From NCBI GenBank assembly GCA_023399815.1, contig JAEWOJ010000051.1, positions 1 through 27,364 on the forward strand: a stretch of 27,364 nucleotides of DNA, read 5' to 3'. The position numbers and the translations under genes were made by a program. A model generated the notes under the pieces. It did no database searches, had not been told where the DNA came from, and was given only the letters and a program-made list of their open reading frames with translations. Position 1 is the first letter of the stretch. Each line of letters begins with the position of its first letter. Below, piece by piece: positions 6,504-13,842 of the stretch. This stretch comes from Pseudomonadota bacterium. GTDB taxonomy: Bacteria > Pseudomonadota > Gammaproteobacteria > Xanthomonadales > Xanthomonadaceae.

Positions 6504-6877
6504 CAGCCGTCGTCGGCGCGGAAGGCATCGCGCAGCCAGTGCAGCCGCGGCGGCTCGCCGCTGGCCTCGACCACGTCGAAGCGGCAGGCGGCGTGCGCGT
6601 GGGCGGGATGCGCCGAAAGATAGAGCTGCGCGGCCAGCAGCAGCTTGCGGCGCTTGCCGGCATCCACCGAGGCGGCGCCGCCGCCGAACGCCGCGCTGCG
6701 GCGGTAGCGCACTTCCACGAACACGAGGCTGCCGGCGGCCGGGTCGAACATCACCAGGTCGAGTTCGCCGCCGCGGTAGCGGACGTTGCCGGCGAGCCAG
6801 CGCAGCCCGGCGTCTTCCAGATGGCGGCGCGCAGCGGCTTCCACTGCCGCGCCGCGTGCGGCCTTGTCAGCGGCCAT
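6503..6877 (-). CDS. yraN: YraN family endonuclease-like protein (UPF0102)
   Basis: The 124-residue product has the YraN pattern: an N-terminal GAAVEAAARRHLEDAG helix, LAGNVRYRGGELDLVMFD and LVFVEVRYRRSAAFGG, then a K-rich helix with LLLAAQLYLS. The E-x-D...E-V-R arrangement is that of a PD-(D/E)xK nuclease-like fold. The biological role is unsettled. The ATG at 6877 was chosen because it gives the usual family length; it overlaps the end of the lpoA-like gene by 11 bases. The lpoA-yraN pair next to rsmI is a conserved gammaproteobacterial arrangement. Confidence 0.93.
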   Translation of the reverse strand: MAADKAARGAAVEAAARRHLEDAGLRWLAGNVRYRGGELDLVMFDPAAGSLVFVEVRYRRSAAFGGGAASVDAGKRRKLLLAAQLYLSAHPAHAHAACRFDVVEASGEPPRLHWLRDAFRADDG

Positions 6878-8591
6878 CACCGATCGGCACCGGCTGGCCA
6901 CCGCTGAAGGCGGACCAGGCCGGCGTGCGCAGCACGTTGCCGAAACCGTCCAGGTGCAGGGTGCCGGTGGCGCCGGCCAGGCCGCCGCCGCTGGTGGCCA
7001 GCTTTTCCAGGTAGGCCGAGATCTTCCAGGCGTCGAAGCCGAAGGCGAACAGGCGCGCGGCGGCGCCGCGCGCGGTCGGCAGGGTGGCGGCCAGTTCGCT
7101 GGCGGCGGGCAGGCCTGGGGTGCCGCGCAGGCTCCACGTTTCGCTGGGGAAGGCGATGCCGTCCAGCGCCATGTCCTCGTCGGCCTTGCCGGTGCCGGAC
7201 ACCAGCTGCGAGGTGCCCACGCGGGTGGCGCCGCCGATTCCCGCCAGGGCCAGCTGCGGCGCCAGCGCACGCGCCTGCGAACCCTTGACCGCGAGGAACA
7301 CCGCGTCCACGCCGCCAGCCTGGCGCAGTTGCGCGCCGATGTCGGCCGGCGCATCGGCGACGCTGAGGCTGGCGGCGATCTTGCCGCCGCGCTCGGCGAA
7401 GCGCTCGCGGAAGGCGGCGGTGGCGCGGCGGCCGGTGTCGTCGTTGCTGCCGATCACCAGCACGTTGCCGCGCTCGCGGGCCAGCAGGTATTCGGCGGCC
7501 ATGATGCCGTCGTCCTCCGGCGCCAGCGAGAAGCCGGCGCTGCCGGCCGGCGGCGTGTCCTTGCCGCGGTTCAGCGCCAGCAGCGGCACCTGCAGCGGAT
7601 CGCGGCCGAACAGCGCATCGACTTCGTCGCGGCCCAGCGGCCCGACCACGAAGTCGGCGCCGCCGGCCACGGCCTTGTCGTAGGCAGCGATGGCGCCGGC
7701 CGGGGTGCCGCGGGTGTCGATGAAATCGACCTGTGGGCGGCGGCGGTATTCGGCGTAGTAGCCGGCGAGCAGGCCATCGCGCACCGGCGCGGCGGCGGTG
7801 GCGAGGTTGCCGGACAGCGGCAGCAGCACCGCCATCTTCAGCGGCGGACGATAGCCGTCGGCGTCGGCCGGCGGGCGCTTGCCGGTATCCAGCTGCCAAG
7901 CGGCGTCGCGGTCGAACGGGCGCGGCAACGGCAGGCCGCGCCCGATCAGGGCGCGGCCTGCATGGTTGTAGAGCGGGTCGCCCGCCGGCAGCGCGGCGCT
8001 GCGGCTGGCGAGGGTGGCGTCGTCCAGGCCCGCCAGCAGGCGGGTGATGGCGCGCTGGTTGTCGGTGCGGGCGTTGCCGGTCAGCAGCGCGCCGGCGCGG
8101 GCGCGCTCGCCGGCGGCGGCGAAGGCATCGCCACCGGCTTCCAGCGCCTGGCCGCGGGCCAGGTGCCAGCGCGCCTGCTGGGCGGCGGGCAGTTGGTCGG
8201 GTTGCAGCGTGCCCAGCGCCTGCAGCGCGGCGGCCGGCTGCTTGTCGGCCAGCGCCAGTTCCGCGGCCAGCAGCGCATGGCGCTGGCGGCTGGCGCCGGC
8301 CAGCTGGCGGGCCTGTACCTGCGGCAGCAGCATGCGCGCGCGGGCATCGTCGCCGGCCTCGTGCCAAGCGAAGGAGGCATCGGCCAGCAGCTGCGATCTG
8401 CTGGCGCCGCGCGCCTGTGCGGCTTCGGCTTCCAGCTGCTGCGCGGCTTCGTGCGGCTTGCCCTGTTCGAGCAGGGCGATGGCCGCCTGCTGTCCCGGCG
8501 AGGTGGTCGGCGCCATGCCGGTGGTGGCGCAGCCGGCGAACAGCAGGAGCGACAGTGACAGGACGGTGATCCGTGCGGCAGGCTTGTTCAT
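6867..8591 (-). CDS. lpoA: LppC/LpoA-like outer-membrane lipoprotein, activator of penicillin-binding protein
   Basis: LpoA is an outer-membrane lipoprotein that stimulates the peptidoglycan synthase PBP1A through the periplasm. The 574-residue protein begins with a lipoprotein signal (MNKPAARITVLSLSLLLFAGC, lipobox FAGC, lipidated Cys21). It continues with an alanine-rich helical, TPR-like region to about residue 260, then a periplasmic-binding-protein-like domain starting at KMAVLLPLSGNLATAAAPVRDGLLAGYYAE. Length is close to the short form of the family. The start at 8591 was preferred to 8636 because it places the signal peptide at the N-terminus. Position divergent from rsmI and upstream of yraN supports the call. 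Whether it activates PBP1A in this organism is inferred. Confidence 0.88.
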   Translation of the reverse strand: MNKPAARITVLSLSLLLFAGCATTGMAPTTSPGQQAAIALLEQGKPHEAAQQLEAEAAQARGASRSQLLADASFAWHEAGDDARARMLLPQVQARQLAGASRQRHALLAAELALADKQPAAALQALGTLQPDQLPAAQQARWHLARGQALEAGGDAFAAAGERARAGALLTGNARTDNQRAITRLLAGLDDATLASRSAALPAGDPLYNHAGRALIGRGLPLPRPFDRDAAWQLDTGKRPPADADGYRPPLKMAVLLPLSGNLATAAAPVRDGLLAGYYAEYRRRPQVDFIDTRGTPAGAIAAYDKAVAGGADFVVGPLGRDEVDALFGRDPLQVPLLALNRGKDTPPAGSAGFSLAPEDDGIMAAEYLLARERGNVLVIGSNDDTGRRATAAFRERFAERGGKIAASLSVADAPADIGAQLRQAGGVDAVFLAVKGSQARALAPQLALAGIGGATRVGTSQLVSGTGKADEDMALDGIAFPSETWSLRGTPGLPAASELAATLPTARGAAARLFAFGFDAWKISAYLEKLATSGGGLAGATGTLHLDGFGNVLRTPAWSAFSGGQPVPIGDGR

Positions 8592-8639
8592 TCGGGATCC
8601 GTTCAACGGCATGCGGCGGCGCCGGGTGGGGGACACGGT

Positions 8640-8647
8640 AGGATTCT
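8640..8647. promoter_or_regulatory. Divergent promoter region of lpoA-like gene and rsmI
   Basis: The 66-base gap between the two starts contains GGTAG-GATT-CTACC. On the minus strand TAGAAT (8647-8642) matches 5 of 6 bases of a -10; on the plus strand TAGGAT (8640-8645) matches 4 of 6. The rsmI message would then have a leader of only a few bases. No convincing -35 elements were found. Confidence 0.35.
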
Positions 8648-8657
8648 ACCCTTGCCC

Positions 8658-9497
8658 ATGGAAAAGCCGATGATGCCTGCCGCCCCCGCCACCCTGTACG
8701 TCGTCGCCACGCCGATCGGCAACCTGGCCGATCTGAGCCCGCGCGCGCAGGAGGTGTTGCGGTCGGTGGCGGCGATCTGCGCGGAGGACACCCGCCATAC
8801 CGGCCAGCTGCTCTCGCACTTCGGGATCAGCAAGCCGCTGGTGGCGCTGCACGACCACAACGAAGAAGCGATGGCGCAGCGCGTGGTGGCGCGGTTGCTG
8901 GGCGGCGAATCGCTGGCGGTGGTCAGCGACGCCGGCACGCCGCTGGTCAGCGATCCCGGCTTCCGGCTGGTGCGCGCCGCGCGCGCGGCGGGGGTGACGG
9001 TGAGCCCGGTGCCCGGCGCCTGCGCGGCGATCGCGGCGCTGAGCGTGGCTGGCCTGCCCAGCGACCGCTTCGTGTTCGAGGGCTTCCTGCCGGCCAAGGG
9101 CGCGGCGCGGCGCGAGCGCCTGCAGCGGCTGGCCGCCGAGATCGGCACGCTGGTGTTCTACGAATCCTCGCACCGCATCGTCGAATCGCTGGCGGACATG
9201 GCCGCGGCCTTCGGCGGTTCGCGCCCGGCGGTGGTCGCGCGCGAGCTGACCAAGCTGTTCGAGACCGTGCTCGACGGCAGCCTGGAACAGCTGCTGGCTG
9301 CCGTGCAGGCCGACGACAACCAGCGCAAGGGCGAGTTCGTGGTGATGGTGCAGGGCGCCGCCGACGACGAGGAAGCGAAGGTCGCCGAAGGACGCCGGCT
9401 CTACGCCAAGCTCAACGAACATCTGCCGCCGTCCACCGCCGCCAAGCTGGCGGCCGAACTGAGCGGTGCGCCACGCAAGGCGTTGTACGGGCAATGA
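8658..9497 (+). CDS. rsmI: 16S rRNA (cytidine(1402)-2'-O)-methyltransferase
   Basis: RsmI adds the 2'-O-methyl group to C1402 in the 16S rRNA decoding centre using S-adenosylmethionine. The 279-residue protein of the tetrapyrrole methylase fold shows LYVVATPIGNLADLSPRA at the N-terminus, AEDTRHTGQLLSHFGI, SDAGTPLVSDPGFRLV, PGACAAIAALSVAGLPSDRF, FEGFLPAK, FYESSHRI and RELTKLFE. Start codons at 8658, 8670 and 8673 are all possible; TTG at 8652 is less likely. No strong ribosome binding site separates them. Interestingly RsmH, which methylates N4 of the same C1402, is encoded further along. Confidence 0.96.
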   Translation: MEKPMMPAAPATLYVVATPIGNLADLSPRAQEVLRSVAAICAEDTRHTGQLLSHFGISKPLVALHDHNEEAMAQRVVARLLGGESLAVVSDAGTPLVSDPGFRLVRAARAAGVTVSPVPGACAAIAALSVAGLPSDRFVFEGFLPAKGAARRERLQRLAAEIGTLVFYESSHRIVESLADMAAAFGGSRPAVVARELTKLFETVLDGSLEQLLAAVQADDNQRKGEFVVMVQGAADDEEAKVAEGRRLYAKLNEHLPPSTAAKLAAELSGAPRKALYGQ

Positions 9498-9562
9498 CTG
9501 CCGGCGCGGCCGTCGATGCGGTGCCGGCCATCCAGCGCGGAACTGTCCGCGCAGGGGGAGAC

Positions 9563-10417
9563 ATGAAACGTCGGTTCGTTCTGTTTCTGCTGTCCATCGC
9601 TTGTTTTCCGGCATGGGCGGAAGCGCCGTCGCCACCCCGGGCCGAGACCATCGCCGGTGGCGCCGGCCAGCCGATGCAGGTGCTGGTGTACGCGCCGGAG
9701 TCCGCGGCGCAGGCGCCGCGCGCGGCGATCGTGCTGTTCCATGGCGGGGGCTGGACCGTCGGGGAGGCGCGCTGGATCGAACCGACCGCGCGGCTGATGG
9801 CCGAGGCCGGGCTGGTCGCGGTGGCGGTCGACTACCGGCTGGCCGACCAGGCCGCGCTCACGCCTTACGACAGCGTCGCCGACGCGCGCGCCGCGCTGCG
9901 CTGGGTACGGCGCGATGCGGCGAGGCTGGGCGTCGACCCGGCGCGGATCGCGGCGGGCGGCATCTCCGCCGGTGGGCACCTCGCCGCCGCGACGGCGGTG
10001 TTCGACGAGCCGTTCGGGGACGAGGTGTCCGCGCGCCCGGATGCGCTGGTGCTGTGGTCGGCGGCGGTCGCGGTCGGCAACGACGGCTGGTTCGGAAAAC
10101 TGAGCGGCGGCCCGGCGCGGGCCGCGGCACTGTCGCCGGACCGCCATGTCCGCCCCGGCCTGCCACCGGCGGTGGTGCTGCAGGGCGCGGAGGACAGCGT
10201 GACGCCGGCCGCGGGCGCGGAGCGCTTCTGCACGCGGATGCGGGCGTCGGGAAACCGCTGCGAACTGACCGTGTATGCGGGCGTTGGTCATCTGTTCACG
10301 CGCAACCTGCGGCAGCAGGAAGAGCCCGATTACACGGCGATCGACCTGCGGATCGACGCCGATGCCGACCGCAAGGCGGTCGCCTTCCTGCAGGACATCG
10401 GCTTCGCCGCGAAGTGA
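9563..10417 (+). CDS. Exported alpha/beta hydrolase (esterase, HSL/BD-FAE-like)
   Basis: The 284-residue protein starts with a signal peptide (MKRRFVLFLLSIACFPAWAEA), so it should be periplasmic or secreted. It has the oxyanion-hole motif HGGGW (60-64), a VAVDYRLA strand, and GISAGGH with nucleophile Ser135. Asp211 (AEDSVTP) and His243 (GVGHLF) complete a Ser-Asp-His triad. This matches the carboxylesterase/hormone-sensitive-lipase group. The substrate cannot be deduced. The ATG at 9563 is preceded by GGGGGAG (9554-9560); the longer frame from 9494 would bury the signal peptide. It sits alone between rsmI and rnpB, with 65 bases from rsmI. Confidence 0.9.
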   Translation: MKRRFVLFLLSIACFPAWAEAPSPPRAETIAGGAGQPMQVLVYAPESAAQAPRAAIVLFHGGGWTVGEARWIEPTARLMAEAGLVAVAVDYRLADQAALTPYDSVADARAALRWVRRDAARLGVDPARIAAGGISAGGHLAAATAVFDEPFGDEVSARPDALVLWSAAVAVGNDGWFGKLSGGPARAAALSPDRHVRPGLPPAVVLQGAEDSVTPAAGAERFCTRMRASGNRCELTVYAGVGHLFTRNLRQQEEPDYTAIDLRIDADADRKAVAFLQDIGFAAK

Positions 10418-10454
10418 TTTCCGGTCCAGCGTGCTCCGTCGGTGGGGCAGGACG

Positions 10455-10463
10455 TGCGACAAT
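10455..10463 (+). promoter_or_regulatory. Promoter -10 of rnpB
   Basis: TGCGACAAT is an extended -10 (TGN plus GACAAT), ending 7 bases before the predicted 5' end of the RNase P RNA at 10471. The -35 region is weak. Confidence 0.5.
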
Positions 10464-10470
10464 GCGCGCG

Positions 10471-10921
10471 GCGGAGTCGGCCGGACAGTCGCGTCGTTCC
10501 TTCGGGAGCGCCGAGGAAAGTCCGGGCTCCACAGGGCAAGGTGCCAGGTAACGCCTGGGCGGCGCGAGCCGACGGAAAGTGCAACAGAAAGATACCGCCT
10601 ACGTCCCTCGTCACCCCATTGCAGCTTCATGCGGGTTGCTGGCGATGCGAATGCATCGCCCAGGTTCTTTGAGAGGCCGTACCTCTTAAAGGAGGCTGCA
10701 ATGGGGTGGCGAGGGGCCGGTAAGGGTGAAATGGTGCGGTAAGAGCGCACCGCGAGTCCGGCAACGGACCGGCACGGCAAACCCCACCTGGAGCAAGACC
10801 AAATAGGGACCTAATGACGTGGCCCGCGTCGGGTCCGGGTAGGTTGCTCGAGCGTCACGGTGACGTGGCGCCTAGAAGAATGACTGTCCACGACAGAACC
10901 CGGCTTACAGGCCGGCTCCGC
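10471..10921 (+). ncRNA. rnpB: RNase P RNA, bacterial class A
   Basis: This is the catalytic RNA that trims tRNA 5' leaders. The P1 helix pairs 10471-10482 with 10910-10921 (12 bp, one G-U). Conserved parts occur in order: GACAGTCGC, GAGGAAAGTCCGGGCTCC, ACGCCTGGGCGGCGCGAGCC, GACGGAAAGTGCAACAGAAA, GGTAAGGGTGAAA, GGTGCGGTAAGAGCGCACC, CGGCACGGCAAACCCC, GGAGCAAGACCAAATAGG and GACAGAACCCGGCTTA. P12 is enlarged: 10606-10625 pairs with 10695-10714 (20 bp, one G-U) and encloses 69 bases with two further hairpins. The total of about 451 nt exceeds the usual 350-400 because of this arm. Confidence 0.98.
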
Positions 10922-10923
10922 CG

Positions 10924-10950
10924 CTTTTCCCGCCCTGCGGGCGGGAAAAG
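10924..10950. repeat. Perfect 11-bp inverted repeat just after rnpB
   Basis: CTTTTCCCGCC (10924-10934) pairs with GGCGGGAAAAG (10940-10950) around a five-base loop. It begins two bases after the rnpB 3' end and may mark termination or protect the 3' end. It lacks the T-run after the stem of a standard intrinsic terminator. Confidence 0.6.
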
Positions 10951-10951
10951 C

Positions 10952-10991
10952 CCCAATGTTTTGTATCGCGACTGCGGTACAAAACATTGGG
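10952..10991. repeat. 18-bp palindrome with four-base loop
   Basis: CCCAATGTTTTGTATCGC (10952-10969) pairs with 10974-10991 across the loop GACT, with one G-U. Its AT-rich core is unlike surrounding DNA. It is one of three strong palindromes between rnpB and the efflux pump gene. No T-run follows on either strand. Function unknown. Confidence 0.75.
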
Positions 10992-11033
10992 CCCCAGGCC
11001 CTTTGCCTTCCAGAACCCCGCGCCTGTCGGCGC

Positions 11034-11054
11034 GCCCCCTTTACTAAAGGGGGC
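11034..11054. repeat. 9-bp inverted repeat
   Basis: GCCCCCTTT (11034-11042) and AAAGGGGGC (11046-11054) form a hairpin with loop ACT. It lies 60 bases past the end of the minus-strand efflux gene and could act as a bidirectional transcription block. The stretch 10992-11113 otherwise contains nothing I can name. Confidence 0.55.
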
Positions 11055-11113
11055 TCTCCACCAGATTTATGGCTTGGCTCGCTTCGCATCGCGCTTGAGG
11101 GTTGCTGACGCGT

Positions 11114-12355
11114 TCAAGGTGCTTCCCCGCTGTCCGCGTTGTTCTGCACGGGACTAAGCATGGCCGGTTCGGCGATTGCCGTTTCCGCTCGCCTGCGGCC
11201 TAGCAGCAAGGGCAAAACCAGCAGGTTGGTGGCGGCGCCGACGGCCCAGACCAGGCCCGGCCACGGGCTGTGGCTTAGCGCGTACAGCGTGGTCACCAGC
11301 AGGGGGCCGGCGATGCCGATCAGGCTGGTGATGCTGGCCAGGGTTCCCTGCAGTTCGCCCTGCTGGTGGTCGTCGATCCGGCGGGTGAGCATCGACTGCA
11401 ATGCCGGGGCGGCCAGGCCGCCGGCGGCGAACAGCGGCAGCAGCATGAACGGTATCCAGCCGGAAACGGCGATGGACAGCAGCAACAGCCCCAGCGCATC
11501 GCCGGCCAGGCCGAGCAGCAGGGCACGACGCTCGCCCAGGCGCGATACCAGCGGCGCGATGGCGAACGCTTGGGTCAGGGCATGGCACAGGCCGTAGCCG
11601 GCCAGCGACAGGCCGGCCACCCAGCTGCTCCAGCCGAAACGGTCCTGCCCATAGAGGATCCACAGCGTGGCCGGCCACTGGCCGACCAGGGTGATGATCG
11701 CGTACACGCCCATCAGCGGCCGCAGGCCCGGCTTGCCCTGCAGCCGGCGCAGGGCGGCGAAGGCGTTGAGGTTGACCCTGGCGCGCTCGGGCCGCTGGGC
11801 CGGGCGCGATTCGGGCAGCAGCCGCCAGGTCAGCAGCAGGTTGAGGCCGTTGAGTACGGCGGCCAGCATGAACGGCGCGCGCAGCAGCCATTCGCCCAGC
11901 AGGCCGCCGAGCACCGGCCCGGCGATGAAGCCGATGCCGATCGCCGCGCCCATCTGCCCGAAGCGCGCGGCGCGCTGTTCCTGGGGCGTGATGTCGGTCA
12001 GGTAGGCCGCGGCCACCGCCATGTTGGCGCCGGTGACGCCGGCCAGCAGGCGGCCGAGGTACAGCCAGGGCAGGGTCGGGGCGAAGGCCATCAGCAGGTA
12101 GTCCAGGGCCGCGCCGGCGAGCGAGACCAGCAGCACGCGGCGGCGCCCATGGCGGTCGCTCAACGCGCCGAGTACCGGCGCGCACAGGAATTGCATCAGC
12201 GCATACACCGACAGCAGCGCGCCGTAATGGAAGCTGTTGGCGGCATGGTCGCCGGTCAGGCTCTGCAGCAGGCCCGGCAGGATGGGCATGATCAGGCCGA
12301 AGCCGATGGTGTCGATCAGCAGGATCGCGAGCAGGACGAACAATGGTTTGCGCAT
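11114..12355 (-). CDS. TetA-like major facilitator efflux pump (drug:H+ antiporter)
   Basis: The 413-residue, 12-segment protein closely resembles the group of TetA tetracycline/H+ antiporters. Shared features are Asp15 in TM1 (LLIDTIGFGLIMPILP), motif A GALSDRHGRRR (63-73) in loop 2-3, Asp85 in GAALDYLLMAF, LGRLLAGVTGANMAVAA, the LVGQWPATLWILYG and DRFGWSSWVAGLSLAGYGL blocks, and DHQQGELQGTLASI near the end. The divergent neighbour is a TetR-type repressor and two tet-like operators lie between. Export of tetracycline or a related planar compound is the best inference, but the substrate is not proven. The ATG at 12355 was chosen; the frame upstream is read-through. Confidence 0.88.
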   Translation of the reverse strand: MRKPLFVLLAILLIDTIGFGLIMPILPGLLQSLTGDHAANSFHYGALLSVYALMQFLCAPVLGALSDRHGRRRVLLVSLAGAALDYLLMAFAPTLPWLYLGRLLAGVTGANMAVAAAYLTDITPQEQRAARFGQMGAAIGIGFIAGPVLGGLLGEWLLRAPFMLAAVLNGLNLLLTWRLLPESRPAQRPERARVNLNAFAALRRLQGKPGLRPLMGVYAIITLVGQWPATLWILYGQDRFGWSSWVAGLSLAGYGLCHALTQAFAIAPLVSRLGERRALLLGLAGDALGLLLLSIAVSGWIPFMLLPLFAAGGLAAPALQSMLTRRIDDHQQGELQGTLASITSLIGIAGPLLVTTLYALSHSPWPGLVWAVGAATNLLVLPLLLGRRRAETAIAEPAMLSPVQNNADSGEAP

Positions 12356-12375
12356 GGGCGCGCCTTGTATGAAAT

Positions 12376-12392
12376 CCCTATCGGCGATAGGG
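12376..12392. promoter_or_regulatory. tet-type operator 1
   Basis: CCCTATC-GGC-GATAGGG is a perfect 7-bp inverted repeat with the TATC/GATA half-sites of tet operators. It lies between the divergent pump and repressor genes, in the leader of the pump mRNA and around the candidate repressor -10. Confidence 0.8.
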
Positions 12393-12400
12393 TGGGGCGA

Positions 12401-12429
12401 ATTGTTCCACATTTCCCTATCGGTGATAA
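12401..12429 (-). promoter_or_regulatory. Promoter of the efflux pump gene
   Basis: On the minus strand TTATCA (12429-12424) and AACAAT (12406-12401) are spaced 17 bases, a plausible sigma70 promoter. The -35 overlaps operator 2, so repressor binding would block polymerase. The start of transcription would lie near operator 1. Confidence 0.5.
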
Positions 12430-12431
12430 GT
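12415..12431. promoter_or_regulatory. tet-type operator 2
   Basis: CCCTATC-GGT-GATAAGT keeps the TATC/GATA core but has an imperfect outer right half. It overlaps the pump -35 element and the GGTGA ribosome binding site of the repressor gene, three bases before its TTG start. Its centre is 39 bases from that of operator 1. Confidence 0.75.
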
Positions 12432-12433
12432 CG

Positions 12434-13069
12434 TTGAATGAACCTACTCCTCCGCGCCTGAGCCGCGAGTCGGTGATGCGGGCGGCGCTTGACCTGCTCG
12501 ACGAGGTCGGCATCGACGCCCTGAGCACGCGCCGGCTGGCCGAACGGCTCGGCGTGCAGTCGCCCACGCTGTACTGGCATTTCCGCAACAAGGCCGAGCT
12601 GCTGGCGGCCATGGCCGATGCCGTCATGCAGGAGCGCCGCCAGCAGCCGCTGCCGGCGCCCGGGCAGTCGTGGCAGGCGTGGTTCATCGCCAACGCGCAC
12701 GGTTTCCGCCACGCCCTGCTCAGCCGCCGCGATGGCGCGCGGCTGCATGCGGGCACCCGCCCGCAGGGCGCGCTGTTCGACGATGTCGAAGCCAGGCTGG
12801 GCGTGCTGTGCGCGGCCGGCTTCGCGCCGGTGCAGGCGATCGGCCTGCTGCTGGCGATCAGCCGCTTCGTGGTCGGATGGGTGCTGGAGGAACAGGCCGG
12901 GCCGCCCGACGACCTGGCTGCCGGCAACGGACCCGACGCGGCGCGGCATCCGCTGGGCGCGAGCGGATGGCAGGCGCTGGCGAAGGAGAGCCCGGATGCG
13001 ATTTTCGACCGGCAGCTGCGGCTGTTCGTGGCCGGCGCCGAGGGGATGCTCGGTCAGCCCGCCGCCTGA
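12434..13069 (+). CDS. TetR-type repressor (tetracycline repressor subfamily)
   Basis: The 211-residue protein aligns along its length with class TetR repressors including the TetR_C domain. The helix-turn-helix region has STRRLAERLGVQSPTLYWHF (31-50). Ligand-pocket counterparts of TetR Asn82, Phe86, His100, Thr103 and Glu147 are present as Asn87, Phe91, His105, Thr108 and Glu152. His64 and Gln116 are replaced by Arg69 and Arg121. The TTG at 12434 is the only start giving the normal N-terminus and has GGTGA (12422-12426) upstream. It should repress itself and the divergent pump through the two operators. The inducer is likely tetracycline-like but may differ. Confidence 0.88.
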   Translation: MNEPTPPRLSRESVMRAALDLLDEVGIDALSTRRLAERLGVQSPTLYWHFRNKAELLAAMADAVMQERRQQPLPAPGQSWQAWFIANAHGFRHALLSRRDGARLHAGTRPQGALFDDVEARLGVLCAAGFAPVQAIGLLLAISRFVVGWVLEEQAGPPDDLAAGNGPDAARHPLGASGWQALAKESPDAIFDRQLRLFVAGAEGMLGQPAA

Positions 13070-13842
13070 GGGCTCCCCGCCGGCCGGATGTCCATCCGGG
13101 TCTCGCCCAGGAACACGCCCTGCGGGCCGAAACGCCGTTCGGCGATGAAGCCGTGGCCGTCGTGGCCGATGGCGAGCAGGGTGCTGGCGCGGGTGCCGTA
13201 GTCCTCGCCGCGGATGAAGGCGGCCGACAGGTGCCGTTCCAGCGGCAGCGGGACGCCGGTGGCGGGCAGGTCGGCATCGGCCGGGCGCCATTCGTCGGCG
13301 AGGGCGGTCCACAGGCCGTCCAGTGGCGGGTCTTCCCGCGCCAGCCAATGCGCCAGCGCCGCCATCAGCCGGCGGGTCTTGGGCCAGGGCGCATCGAGCG
13401 CGCCGTTGGACATGCCGTGTACTCCCGGCGCCAATGCCTGCCGGGCCGGGGGATGGTTGCCCAGGTAGTGGCAGCCGTCGGCGTCGGCCAGCAGCAGGTT
13501 GAACGGGGTGTAGTCGCCGGCGCAGGCCGCCAGCATGTCGGCCCGGGCAGCGGCGTCGGCGCCGGTGTCGGCCAGGTAGTCCGCGACCAGCGCGCCGCGC
13601 GAGGGGCCGCCGCTGGCGGCGGTCGGGTCGCGCACGTTGGTGACCACCGCGGCGCGGCCGGCATCGTCGACTCCCATCCAGGTGCCGCCCGAGCGCAGGT
13701 CGCGTCCGGCGACCACGCCGGCCCGCGGCGGCTCCCAGCGGCCCAGCGCCGCAGTGGGGCGGGCATGGAACTCGTCACGGTTTCCCGCCATGAACAGGCG
13801 CCAGCGGGGATGGGATTTCCAGGCGAGAGCGACCAGGCACAT
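13054..13842 (-). CDS. NRDE (TANGO2) family protein
   Basis: The 262-residue protein starts with the invariant MC and carries the signature AGNRDEFHARP (19-29), followed by AGRDLRSGGTWMGVD, VVTNVRDP, a YTPFNLLLAD segment, and GMSNGALDAPWPK. This Ntn-hydrolase-like family includes human TANGO2; its biochemical role is debated, with heme handling and lipid metabolism proposed. It has no signal peptide, so it is cytoplasmic. The gene converges on the TetR-type gene and their 3' ends overlap by 16 bases. No terminator lies between them. The ATG at 13842 is followed directly by Cys2, as the family requires. Confidence 0.92.
   Translation of the reverse strand: MCLVALAWKSHPRWRLFMAGNRDEFHARPTAALGRWEPPRAGVVAGRDLRSGGTWMGVDDAGRAAVVTNVRDPTAASGGPSRGALVADYLADTGADAAARADMLAACAGDYTPFNLLLADADGCHYLGNHPPARQALAPGVHGMSNGALDAPWPKTRRLMAALAHWLAREDPPLDGLWTALADEWRPADADLPATGVPLPLERHLSAAFIRGEDYGTRASTLLAIGHDGHGFIAERRFGPQGVFLGETRMDIRPAGSPQAAG

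Noticed and set aside
5965..6663. N-terminal extension of the FAD-linked dehydrogenase
   Set aside because: The extension runs through the hydrolase and yraN genes in another frame; the ATG at 5964 gives the expected N-terminus and an ATGA overlap.
10924..10950. Rho-independent terminator for rnpB
   Set aside because: The hairpin is strong but no T-run follows the stem; it is listed only as an inverted repeat.
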